A stretch of DNA of 64,000 nt from Ichthyophthirius multifiliis (GCF_000220395.1 NW_004086336.1:62001-126000), one strand, 5' to 3'; positions 41,006 through 53,028 are shown, numbered from the stretch's first letter. Made by a program: numbers and translations. Notes: generated by a model not told the origin, from the letters alone.

Positions 41006-44000
41006 ATGTAAAAAAGCAAATTTTGTTAAAATATATATCAATCTTAAATTGTTCCATAATAAAATGTTTAGACATAATAATTTTAACTTTAAACTGAAGG
41101 AGATTAAAATGATTTACTTTTAAATAATTTGAATACACCCTAACCAGAGAATTTTCAATAACTCGCTTAATGTAAAAGTATCTATATAAATTAAAATTTA
41201 GTAGGTAAAAGGTAATCTGCTTTAATTTCTCTCACCTATCAGTAGTATAATTAATATGTAAATTAAAATTTAACAGGCAAAAGATAATCTGCTTTAATTT
41301 CTCCTAGCTATTATTATTTTAATAAAATCAATAATTCTAATACTTTTTATGATAAAAAGTAAAATTAAGAATATAATAAATGCTTTAAAGAAGAAATTAA
41401 ATTTAAAAGCATTTTTTATAGAACACTTATTCTCGTGAAAAAATTTATTTAAAATATAAAATTATAATCTTTATAATTAAGATTTAAATTATTATAAAGA
41501 AATCATCATTAAATTATTAATGATAAAGCTTCTGAATATGATTATTATGTATAAAAATAAATGGTTAATATTCAAAAAAAAACTCTTTTTTAGAAAATTT
41601 AATAATATTTTTAAAGTAATTTTGTTTTATTATATTTTGTTTTTCTATTTTTATTTTAGAAAATTATGATTATAATTAAAATGAATCTTATTTAAAAACT
41701 GGACATTCTTTAAAACCTGTAATTTATAAATTTAAATTAATATATAATTGTATTTTGTATTTTTTATTTTTATATATTAATATTTTTATTTTATTTCAAT
41801 TAATTAATATATTTTTAAATATAATAATTTTTTTTAAATATAGAATAGTTAATTTTTTATATATTGGAATATGCTACTTATAATCCTCTTAACTATAAGA
41901 ATAATTTATGTTCCTTTATAGTTATGTTATTTTGATTTTGAATTAGGTAACACTTAAACTGTAATATTTAATTTGCTTCCTGATATCGCTTTTGGAATAT
42001 AAATATTTTTAAGATTCAATACAGGTAAAAAATTAATTATAAATACGAATTATAAAATAAAAAAATAGGAATCTATAAAAAAGGTCTTTTGATAACAAAC
42101 AAGTCAATAATATTCCATAAATATATAAAAAAGGGATTTTATAGAGATATAATTATATTTTTGGTAATGATTTTTGATTATATAAATAGATCCTCTTGGA
42201 TATAGATAATAGTAATACTTTTATATAAAGATATTTTAGATTTACTTACAGATTATGATGAAAAATATCATCTTAGAGAAAGAAGTAATGGGATTTTTGA
42301 TCTCATAAAATTAGTTTGTTTTATTCTCTATATGGGACATATTTGTGGTTGTTTTTGGAATTAAATTGCTATGGCAGAAAGAGCAGCTGGATATTCTGAT
42401 GATCAGCTTTGGATTCAAGTATTTAAACCTTATTGGCTTGATAGATATATTGATAGTATGTATTGGTCTGTTGTTACTATGTGTACTTTAGGTTATGGAG
42501 ATATTACTCCTAAAACTAGATGTAAGAATAATTATTTTGATTATTATCTTTTATTTTAATTTTATTTGTTTAGTTGAGAAAATGTATGTGATGGCTGTTG
42601 TGCTTGTTTCAACTTTCGTTTTTGCTTTTTCTATGAATTTGATTGGGGATACTATTAAGGAGTTTTATAGAAAATAAAAAGATTTTGAAGATTATATTTA
42701 GAAAATTAATATTTATATGAAAAAAAGGAAAATTAATGAAGATACTTAAATTAGAATTCGTAAATATTTAAAACATCTAAACCAAAGAAATGAAAATATG
42801 AACTCTAAAGTTTTATTAGATTAATTAGGTTTTTTTTTTTTTTTTTTTTTGAATAAAAATAACATATATGCATTAAATTTAGAGGATGATTTAAGAGAAA
42901 AAGTGTAATATGATATTTTTGGAACTTTATTAAATAAATAATCATTACTAAAATATTAATTTGATGTATTTAAACTCGCATAAAAAATGGAAGAAAAAGT
43001 GCTTTCATTTAATTAATTTATTTATTAAGAAAATGACCAATCTGAATATTTATATTTTCTTTTGAAAGGCTCTATATCTTTTTATACTTAAAAAAATTAA
43101 TTATTATTAAGCACCTCTAGTGTAATAAATAAATAAAAAAAACATTAAAAATTTATTTATAAAAAAAACATTAAAAATTTATTTATTTAAAAAAAAGCAA
43201 AAAGGTAAAATGTTTGGAGAATTAGAATTTTTTAGTGGATTACAATATAGGCATTCTGCTAAGACAAACTCAATGGTAATTTTAGCGTAAATTTCAAAAT
43301 AAAACTTTCTTTAGATAGTAAAAGAAGATAATAAATACCTTGAAAAATTTATGTAATTAAAAGATTAATATAATATTTATAAAAACTATTATGGACATTA
43401 ATGTGGAACTTGTTAAAAATATGGACATGATATGTTAGATTGTCCTATGATAAATTTCTTAGCAAAAAAATACTAGCTAACTATTGAATAAGATAATAAT
43501 AGATAAAGTTGTATTAGAAGAAAAACCAATAAATTTAATACATTAAAAGAAGCTAAAATTACTCTATAAAAATATAAATATAGGTAGGAATTAGTAAAAT
43601 ATGGAAATAAGTATTTTAACAGTAATTTTTCTTATAAAAATAAATAAATAATATTTAAATTTATTTTATATTTTTTTTGTTTAAAAAAAGAACAAAATTT
43701 ATAATCATTTGATAGTGTTTATTTTTCAAATAGTGATTAGATTAACAGTAGTGTTCAAGAAAAAAAGAATAAATATTAAAAAAAGTTGAAAAATAGTTTA
43801 TCTTTAAATTACTTTTAGGAAATTTTAAATAAAAAAATAAAAATTAAAACGGATTAACGAAATTACAAAAAGTGGTTGAAAAGCAAAAATCATATTTTAT
43901 GAAAAAAATTATATAAAATTAAAAATAATTATCATTTGATAAAAAAAATATTATTAGTATAAAAGAAGAAGAAGATAAAAGTACTTTTACTTAATAAAAT

Positions 44001-44740
44001 CTGGAATAAATATAAGAAAAAGAAAACAATTATGTAAATGATTTTGAAAATGATTTTTTTTAAATAAAAGAAGAAGAATTTTAATAAATTAGAAATTCAA
44101 AAAATCATAGTTAAACGTTTAATATGAAATCTAATAAAGAATTAGACAAAAATCATTATTATAGTAATATTTAAAGTTAATTTTTGAAAAAAAATAATGA
44201 ATTTGAATTATATTAAAGGTAGTTCAGTAATAAAACGGATAAATATTCAAATTTAAATAAAATAAATTATGATAATGAAGAAGAAGATGTTAACTCTTAA
44301 AATAAATAATAAATTGAATAATAACGCATTCATAATTAAATTTAAAAAACTAATGAATAAATAAAACATCTTTAAGAATTAAAATATTTATAAATAAATT
44401 AAGAAGACTAAGATACTGATTTTCATGAAATAGAAGAAAATGAAGAAAATTATTTACTTTAAATGACTAAATAAGGAGAAGACTTAGCAATAAAATAAGA
44501 GAATACAAGATAAATTTTACAATTAAAAGCTTAAATTATGTAAATATATTAATAATATGATGATGAATTCACTAATTCTTTTGACAAAGGAAAGGATTTC
44601 AAATATTATTATCCTTATAATAATAAAAGTGCTGTTATATAATTATTGCAAGCAAAAAGGAAAAAAATTAAACATATAAATTTGTTTATAATCGTAAAAA
44701 AAATATAAAAAAAGAAAATGATTATTTTCAAAACAATTGA
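41006..44740 (+). CDS. Cyclic-nucleotide-binding voltage-type K+ channel
   Basis: Starts MQKSKFCQNIYQSQIVPQQN. The cytoplasmic N-terminus carries an internal repeat (NQNLVGKRQSALISLTY and NQNLTGKRQSALISPSY). Six-helix channel core follows, with VCFILYMGHICGCFWN, YIDSMYWSVVTMCTLGYGD (K+ selectivity filter TLGYGD) and YVMAVVLVSTFVFAFSMNLI. The C-linker has IRKYLKHLNQRNENM and the CNBD has SEYLYFLLKGSISFYT and GKMFGELEFFSG. Just after it is a Cys-rich knuckle CGTCQKYGHDMLDCP, common in ciliate CNBD channels. The long Q/E/N-rich tail is probably cytosolic. Introns include one after KTR, one with a T20 tract (about 42830-42882) and one at about 43122-43198 with a direct repeat. The C-terminal 30 residues depend on an A-run frame; stop near 44738-44740. 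Confidence 0.87.
41190..41320. repeat. Tandem imperfect repeat inside the channel gene
   Basis: Two copies, about 60-75 bp apart, of a segment coding NQNL(V/T)GKRQSALIS. The DNA copies (starting about 41196 and 41263) differ by a few bases. Likely a recent local duplication in the N-terminal cytoplasmic tail. Confidence 0.85.
43135..43186. repeat. Direct repeat inside a channel-gene intron
   Basis: Two copies of a 24-25 base unit beginning AAAAAAACATTAAAAATTTA lie side by side within the intron that interrupts the CNBD. Confidence 0.9.
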
Positions 44741-45037
44741 AAAATTATAATACATATATTAGATCTATATTTAAATGTATTTTTTTGTTTTTACAAAAAC
44801 ATAAAAAATTGTTAAAAAATAAAGAATTTTATTCATTTTTATTTTATTTTATTTTATTTTATTTTAGAATTTTTATTAAATTTAATTTTTAAATTTAAAA
44901 AATAAAAAAAAAATAAAAAAAATAACTTAAAAATATAAAATAAACTTATTCATATTATTAAATATATATATAAATCTATATATGAATTCTATTTTATTAT
45001 ATATATAAATAAATAAGTATTTATTTTTATCTATTTT
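44741..45037. other. Convergent intergenic spacer
   Basis: A/T-rich with a short TTTTA pentamer array at about 44838-44868. No gene. Confidence 0.7.
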
Positions 45038-45487
45038 TCACATTCTATATTTATAAGATATATTATTTTAATATACTTGATTATAAAAAGGTTTTTCTTA
45101 TTCTTCTTAAACCTATTTAAAACTACTTTTGCTACCAATATATGAAGTGTTTAATATTTAATCTTATTAAAAATGTCTTAAATTATCTTAAAAGTCTTTA
45201 TTTCCATTTCCATTTTACTTTTATTCAAATTAATTTCTCATATTTTAAAATTAAGTACTTTTTTACATTTCATGTTGATTCACTTATTAATTTCTATTAA
45301 TATGGCTACTATTTAAAGAAAAAAAAGTCGGTTAATTGCATTAAGAAGCTGGCTAGTTATCTTAATCTCTTACTAAAGGTCCGTAATTTTTTCCAGTAAA
45401 GTTTTATTTTTATTGAAATTCTTATTCTTATTGTTGATTTGTTATATGAAGCTACTATTCTTCTTTAATTGAATAACAATTTCCCAT
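45038..45487 (-). CDS. Q-rich protein with predicted N-myristoylation site
   Basis: Intronless, 149 aa. The start MGNCYSIKEEQQ has Gly2 and a small residue at position 6, with Cys4 next to it: the classic dual myristoyl/palmitoyl membrane-anchor signature. The rest is hydrophilic and Gln/Asn-rich (TGKNYGPLVRDQDNQ, LNTSYIGSKSSFKQVQ), with no domain recognised, ending YKYRM then TGA. By analogy with other MGC-type ciliate proteins it may be anchored at the plasma or ciliary membrane; that is inference. Its start lies about 150 bp from the tail of the next gene. Confidence 0.8.
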
Positions 45488-45636
45488 TATTTTTTTTATT
45501 TTGTTAAAAATAAATAAATAAATTTATAATATTTTATTTTTTATAAAAAAAAAAAAATGTTAAATTACTTTAATTTTTTTATTTAAAATAAAATTATAAA
45601 AAAAATTTAAGCAAAAAATATAAAAAATAAATAGTT

Positions 45637-46782
45637 TCATTTATCTATATATTACGTCATTACAAAATCTATTTTGTTAGTAATATTTTTATCTTTTATT
45701 ATTGAATTTTCATGTCCTTCTATTGAACTAAAAACTAAATTATTTTTTATAGGTCTTACCACAAATGCTTCTGAAGCATTTGAAGTTGATAATTAAAACC
45801 AATCTTTAATATATTCGTCAAAATCTAAATTTTTAGACCATTCGATTAAATCTTTTACCTCATTATTAAATTAATCTTCATTTAAATCTATATACCTTTG
45901 ATCTTTTAATGGATTAAAATCTTTGGGGATATTTAAATTTTCTTCATCTTCTTCTTGGTTTTGGTTTTGATTTTAATTATTTTATTTTTTTTATTCAAGT
46001 TCTTACTCTTCTTCTATTCTGGCATTTTTATACATATTTTAAATCCATCTTAACTTATTCTTATATTTTTTATTTTTTTAAAATGTTAATTTTTTTTTTT
46101 AAAAATAAAATAAAAAACCAATCTTTATTTCTTCTAAATTTTTTCATTTCTTTTTTCTTTTTTAAAATGATAATATTTAATTTTATTTGCTGAAAAAAGT
46201 TCTACGTAATCAGTTTTAATAAATACTTTATGAGAAATCTTAATTTTTATATTAAAAAAAAAAATATATAAAAAAATAATACTGGTCTCCATCCATTATT
46301 ATCTATTCTCAAATACCATCCTTAACTTTAATAATTATCTTTATTTTATATGTATTGCTTATATTTTATTTTTCTATTTTAATCATTCTAATCTCTCTAT
46401 ATTACTGAATAATCTCTTGGAGCGTAACTGTTTATATCACATAATGCCCCATGTGTATATATTTTATAATAAATATTTGGTGGAAACGTCTTTTTTTATA
46501 TTTAATAATTTAAATATTCATGTGTATATATTTTTTATTACTTCACCGCCTAATCTAAATCTTAAATGAACGTTTGAAGCCGTTTCTAATAATTAGGCTT
46601 CTAAAGGATTTATTGCTTTTAATAATCTTGCCGGATTTCCTCTTTTTTTTTAATTAAGATAGATCTATTGATTTTTTATTTTTTTATTTACTTGCATTTA
46701 AATAAAATGATATTGTTATAATATTTATATATTTTCCTATTTGTATATGAACGCCATAATTTTTAAATCTTAATACAGGCAT
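45637..46782 (-). CDS. C11orf65/MFI-like protein
   Basis: Starts MPVLRFKNYGVHIQ. Conserved core: HLRFRLGG-E joined across an intron to TFPPNIYYKIYTHGALCDIN and SYAPRDYS, then QGWYLRIDNNGWRP and ISHKVFIKTDYVELFSANK. The pattern (FRLGG..FPP.IYYKI..H..) matches the metazoan C11orf65/MFI family, found widely in ciliated organisms. The C-terminal half is helical and charged (KLRWIQNMYKNARIEEEQEL, DLIEWSKNLDFDEYIKDW), ending QYIDK then TGA. Introns at about 46505-46555 and 46080-46290 region are partly resolved. Function unknown; family call is from memory of the motif. Confidence 0.6.
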
Positions 46783-46991
46783 TATTTTAAATCGTTAAAT
46801 TGTCCATAAAAATTAATTTTATTAATATTTTTATTTATTAAATTAATAAATGAATTTAAATAAAAAAACTAGTTTATAAAAATATAAATTTTTGATATAA
46901 AAATAATATATTTATTATTTATTTATTTAAAAAGTTAATAATAAAATATTTTTATTTTATTTTTATAAAAAAAAACATATTTTTAAATAAA

Positions 46992-47201
46992 ATGGATGAT
47001 TTAAAAATATAAAATAGCCTTTAAATGAGATATAAAGCATTTAAGATTTGTAATGAATAATGTCATTTTTAAAAATAAACATTATCAGGAGATATGATTA
47101 ATCATACAGTATATGATTGTTTAAAATATTGCGGAGTAAAATACTAAAAAGTATTTGAATTAGTTTTGTAGACTTTAGATGAAAATAATAATTAAAATTG
47201 A
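46992..47201 (+). CDS. Small TIM chaperone (Tim8/9/10/13 family)
   Basis: Intronless, 69 aa. Two CX3C motifs, CNEQC and CLKYC, sit in an otherwise helical protein (MDDLKIQNSLQMRYKAFKI..., ...GVKYQKVFELVLQTL), the hallmark of small intermembrane-space chaperones that escort membrane-protein precursors. The gap between motifs is 18 residues, a little longer than the usual 11-16. It is divergent from the C11orf65-like gene, about 210 bp away. Its short size is why it is easily missed. Which of Tim8, 9, 10 or 13 it is cannot be told by eye. Confidence 0.8.
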
Positions 47202-48241
47202 TTTAAATTTATTAAATAAAATACGATTATATTTAATTAATTAATTTATAGTTTAAATTAATAAACATATATTTTTTATTGATTATTAAAAAAAATGGTT
47301 TGAGTATTTTATTATTAATATTATTTTTTAGCTAAATTTTAAATTTTCTTATCTAAATTAAATAAATATAGTTTTTATTAAATTCAGACAATTAATTCTC
47401 ATTTTCAATTTAAATATAGATTATTAAAAATAAATTATAAATTAACTTCATTTTAGAACTTTTTAAATTAATTTTTTTAAATTTAAAATATTACAGTATT
47501 TATATTTATAAAAATTATTATTTTTAGTCTTGTTTATATATTTTTTAGGATTGATATTATTATCTTTTTATTTCAATATATAATTAAAAAATACAGATAT
47601 TTATAATGTATTTTTCAATTTAAATATAATTTTTTTTATAGAACCAAATTAATTTTATTATTTATTAAATAAATTTTAATAAAAAGTAATTTTCGACATA
47701 AACAATCAATACAATAATATGTTGCTTTTAGAAAACATAGTTATAAATTAATAATTCTTTTTAAAAATTTAAATTTGATATAAAGAAATACACAATTTAC
47801 GTGAATTTGCTTATTAAATATCTTAAATAATAGATAAATAAATAATTTAATTAAGATAAATATTTTTATCTTCAAAATTATAAAAATATAAAAAAATTTT
47901 GAAAAAAATATATTTTAATTTTTTTTTTTTTATTTCAGTTTGAATCAATTATAATGATAATAAAAATTAAAATTAATAATTATATTTATATTTATTAAAT
48001 TTAAATAATAAAATTAATATACATATATATATATATATTATTTTTTTTTTCATAAAATAGTCTCAGTAAAGAGAAAAAAAAAGCACAACAGTATTAAAAA
48101 ATAGGTTTTTTTAAACTTGAAAAAATACTAACCTTCGAAATTCTTGAATAAAAGAAAAAAGAAAAATATAAATATTATTCAAAAAAAAAAAAATAACACT
48201 CAAAATAAAATAAAATAAAAAATTAATTAAAAACATAACAA
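47202..48241. other. Intergenic region
   Basis: About 1 kb of A/T-rich DNA with an AT run at 48021-48038. Around 48055-48110 a more mixed stretch (about 18 codons open) might be an upstream exon of the next gene, but no clear splice pair was found. Confidence 0.6.
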
Positions 48242-49285
48242 ATGAGAGCAAAAAGTAGTGTAAAAATAAAAAGCTCATTAAATAGCAAAATATTTTATCC
48301 ATCCATAGACTCAAATAATCAATAATACGATTAATAAAGTACATAAATTCCTAGTTAATTTTCATCCTAATAAAGTTTACCAAAGATAATAAAACTTCCC
48401 TAACTATCATGTAGAGCCTGGGGAATATATAACGAACATGATGGCTAATTAATAAAGGGATTAAATACAACTCGAATTCGAGAAATGGCATCAATAACGA
48501 AAATAATGACGTGCTTAGTATCATTAAGGTTATTAAAAAAGTACAATTTTAATTCCAAAAAGCTATATTTTAGTGTTTCAAATTAAGCATCAACATCCAC
48601 AGGTACAACAGCTAATTTAAAATATAATGAATGGTATACAGTAAATGATTTATTATATGGATTAATGCTTCCTTCAGGAAACGATTGCGCAATAAGTTTA
48701 GCTGAGAACTTCGGATGCATTCTTTATTTTGCTAAATAAGGCTAATTTAAAATGTTAGAAGGGATAGATAGTGTAGATGTTTTAGATGATTATTATGTGG
48801 GGACATATGTGTAATTATTTGTCAAAGAGATGAATAATATTGCTTAGGAATTCAAACTTAAAAGTACTAAATTCACTAATCCGCATGGATTATCTGACAA
48901 AATGAATAGATCTACATGTAATGATTTGGCTTTTATTACTTAAAAAGCACTTTAATAGCATGAATTTAGGAAAATTGTATAGGCCAAATATCATGTTGCG
49001 TATTATAAAAAATTAAGTATTTAGAATTAATAAGAATATAAAAATGAATGGGTTAATACAAATAAATTGCTAGATAAAGGTAATTATTTTGGAGTTAAAA
49101 CAGGAATCACAAATAGTGCAGGCTCTTGCTTAAGCTCACTTTATTGTGATTATATTAAAGAAATTAATCAAGATGTAAATATTATTATTGTTGTTTTGGG
49201 GTCATTTAAGGCTGACGGAAGGTTTGATGATACTGAAAGTATTGTTGAATGGTATATTAAATAATTAAAGGATGGTTCTATTTGA
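48242..49285 (+). CDS. Bacterial-type D-Ala-D-Ala carboxypeptidase (peptidase S11)
   Basis: Intronless, 347 aa. All three penicillin-binding-fold active-site motifs are present and in order: SxxK in MASITKIMTC, SGN in LMLPSGNDCAISLA, KTG in YFGVKTGITNSAG. Other PBP5-like landmarks are AWGIYNEHDGQLIKGLN, STKFTNPHGLSDKMNR and VNIIIVVLGSF. In bacteria these enzymes trim peptidoglycan side chains; ciliates have no cell wall, so the substrate here may be bacterial (food) wall or a host peptide. The 5' part (about residues 1-60, Ser/Gln/Asn-rich) has no clear signal peptide at the chosen ATG, though the true start could lie upstream. Intact motifs suggest activity. Also found, as I recall, in other ciliates. 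Confidence 0.92.
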
Positions 49286-49938
49286 GTATCTTATATTTAT
49301 TTTTATAATAAATAATTTATTTTTATATTGATGTTAACTTTTTATATTGTTAAATTTTATTTTCTAAGTTTAATCTTATTGTTTGTAAAAATAGAAATAA
49401 TTAATAAATAAATAATTTTAAATTTTTTTTATACTTTTTTAAATTTTTAATTTTAATTCTAATGAAATTATTTAATAATTTTTTTATTTATTATTTATAT
49501 GATTTTTTTTATATATATTTAATAAAATAAAAAATATTTTTAATAATGTATACAGAATATCATTATAATAACTGATTATATTGAAATTAATATTCACGAA
49601 ATAAAAAATAAATATTTTATAAGTTTTTATTTAAGAATTAATTGCGGATAGTTTATTCAAAATTTTTAAATTAAATTATAAATCAAATAAATAACTTCAG
49701 TTTTTTTTTTTTTTTTTAAAAAAATATATACTAAAAATAAATAAATTAAAAAAATAAAACAATTAATAATAATAATAATTAATACAATAGAAACATAATT
49801 CAAAAAAACATAAAATTTACATTAAAATAAACAATATTAATATTAATTATATTTTATTTCTAAAAAAAAAATAAAAATAAAAAGCAAAAACAAAAACAAA
49901 AAAAACTAAAATAAAAATAAAAATAAAAAATTAATATA
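49286..49938. other. Intergenic region
   Basis: A/T-rich with A and T homopolymers; no gene. Confidence 0.7.
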
Positions 49939-51551
49939 ATGAGCCGCGCCGTTCTTTAACCATTCGAAGAATATCAAAAAGCTCGTGTATAATTCGTTCA
50001 AACAGTAGCCGTTCTAGCCCGAAAGCCATAGAATATCGAAGCATTACAAGCGGCAGGAGTAATGGCTTTACTAAAACCATTATTATTAGATAATGTACCT
50101 TCAATCCAATAAAGTGCCGCCTTAGCTTTAGGTCGTTTAGCGAATTATTCTGAAGATCTAGCCGAAGCAGTAGTTTCAGCCGATATATTAAACTAATTGG
50201 TATTAAGTCTTTCAGAATAAAATCGTTTTTATAAGAAAGCAGCCGCTTTTGTACTTAGAGCAGTTGCAAAACATTCCACTAGTTTAGCTCAAAATGTAGT
50301 AGATTCAGGCGCTTTAGATGCCTTAGTAGTTTGCTTAGAAGAATTCGATCCTTCGGTAAAAGAAGCAGCCGCTTGGGCTCTTTCTAATATAGCAAAACAT
50401 TCAAGTGATTTGGCTTAAAGTGTTGTCGAAGTTGGAGCTGTACCTTTACTTGTTTTATGTCTATAGGAACCTGAAACTGCTCTTAAAAGAATATCAGCAG
50501 GGGCTTTAGGTGAAATATGTAGACATTCATAAGAGTTAGCTTAAAGTGTAGTTGATGCAGGTTATTTTTTTATATTTTTATTTTTTTTATTCTTATATTA
50601 TTTTTTTAGGTGCTGTGCCTTTTTTAAGTGCTTTAATTCCACATAATGATGCTTAATTAAAAAGATAGGTTTGTAATTGTTTAGGTTATATTGCTAGACA
50701 TACTATTGATTTAGCAGAAAGAGTTGTCGAAGCAGAAGTTTTCCCGAAGATTCTCTATAGATTGAAAGATTAGGATTTATTAGTGAGAAAATTCGCTGCT
50801 ACTTGTATTAGAGAAATAGCTAAATAATCATAAGATATGGCCAAACTTATTTGCAATTCTGGAGGTGCAGTAGCAATTGTTGATTATATTAATGATGCTA
50901 AAGAAAGTGCTAGACTTCCTGGAATTATTACTCTTGGGTATATTTCTGCTTTTGATGAATCTTTGGCTATGGGTGTTATTTCTGCTAAAGGTAATAAAAA
51001 TATTAAAAATTAATTAAAAAAAATGAAAAGGCATTCCTCCATTAAAAGATGCACTTATAAAGGAAAAGGATGATCTAGTTTAAGCCGCAGCTGCATGGAC
51101 TTTAGGTTAGATTGGAGGACATAGTCCTGATCATGCTAGGGCTATGGCAGAAGCTGATATCCCAAGTGCTTTATTAGCTGTGTATAAATTTAGAGATAGT
51201 AGTGAAGATTTAAAAAAGAAAGCGAAAAAAGCCCTTAAAAGTATTTTATAAATGTGTAGCTTTTTAAATGCTTTAGAGCCTTTAATTAGTGAGGCCCCAG
51301 ATGATATTTTGTAGTATGTTTTACATTAGTTCGCTAAAACTTTACCTCATGACAATGTTGCTAAAAAGAGCTTTGTTTAATCGGAAGGTCTTAAAAAAAT
51401 TTAAGAGATTAAAGCAGCACCGGGATCAAAGTTAAGGTAGTATATAGATTCTATTAATTCTATTTATCCTTAAGAAATTATTTAATATTATACTCCAGGT
51501 TATTAATAGACTTTGCTTAAAAAATTGGATGATTATAATACTGGAGATTGA
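49939..51551 (+). CDS. SPAG6: SPAG6/PF16, axonemal central-apparatus protein
   Basis: 507 aa after removal of two introns (50561-50609 and 50991-51030), equal to the family's length. It is built of armadillo repeats: MSRAVLQPFEEYQKARVQF, QNIEALQAAGVMALLKPLL, SAALALGRLANYSEDLAEAV, AAFVLRAVAKHSTSLAQNVV, AAWALSNIAKHSSDLAQ, SAGALGEICRHSQELAQ, AATCIREIAKQSQDMAKLI. It sits on the C1 microtubule of the ciliary central pair and is needed for motility. Codon use is more GC-rich than its neighbours, as for a highly expressed conserved gene. End: LDDYNTGD then TGA. Confidence 0.98.
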
Positions 51552-51790
51552 TTTTTTTTTTATTATTTATTATTAAATGTTATATTATATGGAATATTTC
51601 ATTACCATCTTCTATTTTATACTTACCATTAATTTTATTCTAGTATTTATTTTTTAATATTAATGTTATTCTATTAATTTATTTAATTAATAATAAATAT
51701 TAATTAATGATTCTTAATTTTATTTAAACATTATATTAAAACAAAAATAAAGATATTTAAAAAAATAAAAAGATTAAAAAAAAAAATTAA

Positions 51791-52503
51791 ATGCTTATTT
51801 TTTCTTTATTTAATAAAATATAATATTCATTTGCAAAAGTAAGTTAGAAGAATTAAATTCTTTTAAAATCAGCCCCAAAGAAAAAAAGAAAAGAAGGAGA
51901 ATTTACTGAAAAAGGAATAGCTTAATTGAAACAAAAAGAATAATTATTAATAAAAGAAAAGTTCAAAAAATAATAATTATAAGTATTATTTACTTTTTAT
52001 AAAAAAAAAAAATCAGTTTTAAAGCAGGATTTACACCGTAAGAAGTTGAACCTTATAATGATATGGTAAAAAAAGCTTTAATATTAAATAATGCAAGTCC
52101 ATCTGAAATAACACAATTTAAAGTAAATTAAGCAATATAAAAATTCAAAGTTTCACCAAGAGACACTAGTTCTGCAGCAATATAAGGTTTTATTTTTTTT
52201 TTGAAATAAATAAGTGTATTTATTTTACTTTTTATCGAAAAAAAAATAGTTGTTGTAAGAACTGAAAAGATATTAACCTTATTAAAACATTGTTAAGAAA
52301 ATAGATAGGATAAATATGCGGGAAAATAACTAAGATCAACAATTTAATAAAGAAGAAAATGGCTTAATTATTTAAGAATGACTGATTATCATCGTTATAA
52401 ATGGCTTTGTAATGAATATTGTATTCCTGATGTTCCACCTAAACTTGGACATCATAAAGATTTCTTTTATTTAAAACCGAAACCTTTACCTAATATTAAT
52501 TGA
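51791..52503 (+). CDS. Mitochondrial ribosomal protein uS15m
   Basis: N-terminus MLIFSLFNKIQYSFAKV looks like a mitochondrial presequence. Later parts read GFTPQEVEPYNDMVKKAL, FKVSPRDTSSAAIQ, VVVRTEKILTLLKHCQENRQ and QQRRKWLNYLRMTDYHRYKW, the S15 helical domain that contacts the small-subunit rRNA, ending KPKPLPNIN then TGA. Two introns, around 51985-52020 and 52188-52245, interrupt it; the phase at the first is not perfectly resolved by eye and may involve an A-run error. Follows SPAG6 by about 240 bp on the same strand. Confidence 0.85.
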
Positions 52504-52641
52504 AAAAAAGATGAAAATTTTTTAACAAAAGAGATAAATATTTATTTAAAATAAAAATTATTAATATTATGTATGGATTTAATATATTTTAGTTATTTTA
52601 TTTAAGAAATAAAATATATTTATATGTATTATTTTTCAGAT

Positions 52642-52678
<37 letters not shown>

Positions 52679-53028
52679 TTATTTATTTATTTATTTTTAA
52701 ATTCTTTTTTTATTTTTTTGTTTGTTAAATTCTCTTTTATTTATATTTTTATAATTTTTTTTTATATTTATTTGTGAAATTATTATAAATTATAGAAAAT
52801 ATTCATAATTTATAATTTTTAATTTTTATTAATATTAATTTAAAAATTTAATAAATTCCATAAAAAAATTAAATATTTTTTATATAATATTTATTACTTT
52901 TATAATGATGATATAAGAATAATTAATAGCTAATTTTACTAATAAAAAAATACGATAAAAGTTATCTTTTATAATATTTTACATAGTGAATTTATTAAAA
53001 AATTATATATATATATTTTATTTAATTT
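52504..53028. other. Convergent intergenic spacer
   Basis: A/T-rich; includes an AT-dinucleotide run at about 52646-52675. No gene. Confidence 0.7.

Noticed and set aside
42495-42677. Separate small ORF in the channel gene
   Set aside because: It is the read-through of an intron into the real exon (MYVMAVVLVSTF) of the K+ channel.
48111-48344. Minus-strand hydrophobic ORF of 77 codons
   Set aside because: Overlaps the S11 peptidase 5' region on the other strand; A/T-rich antisense commonly gives Leu/Phe/Tyr-rich hydrophobic frames.
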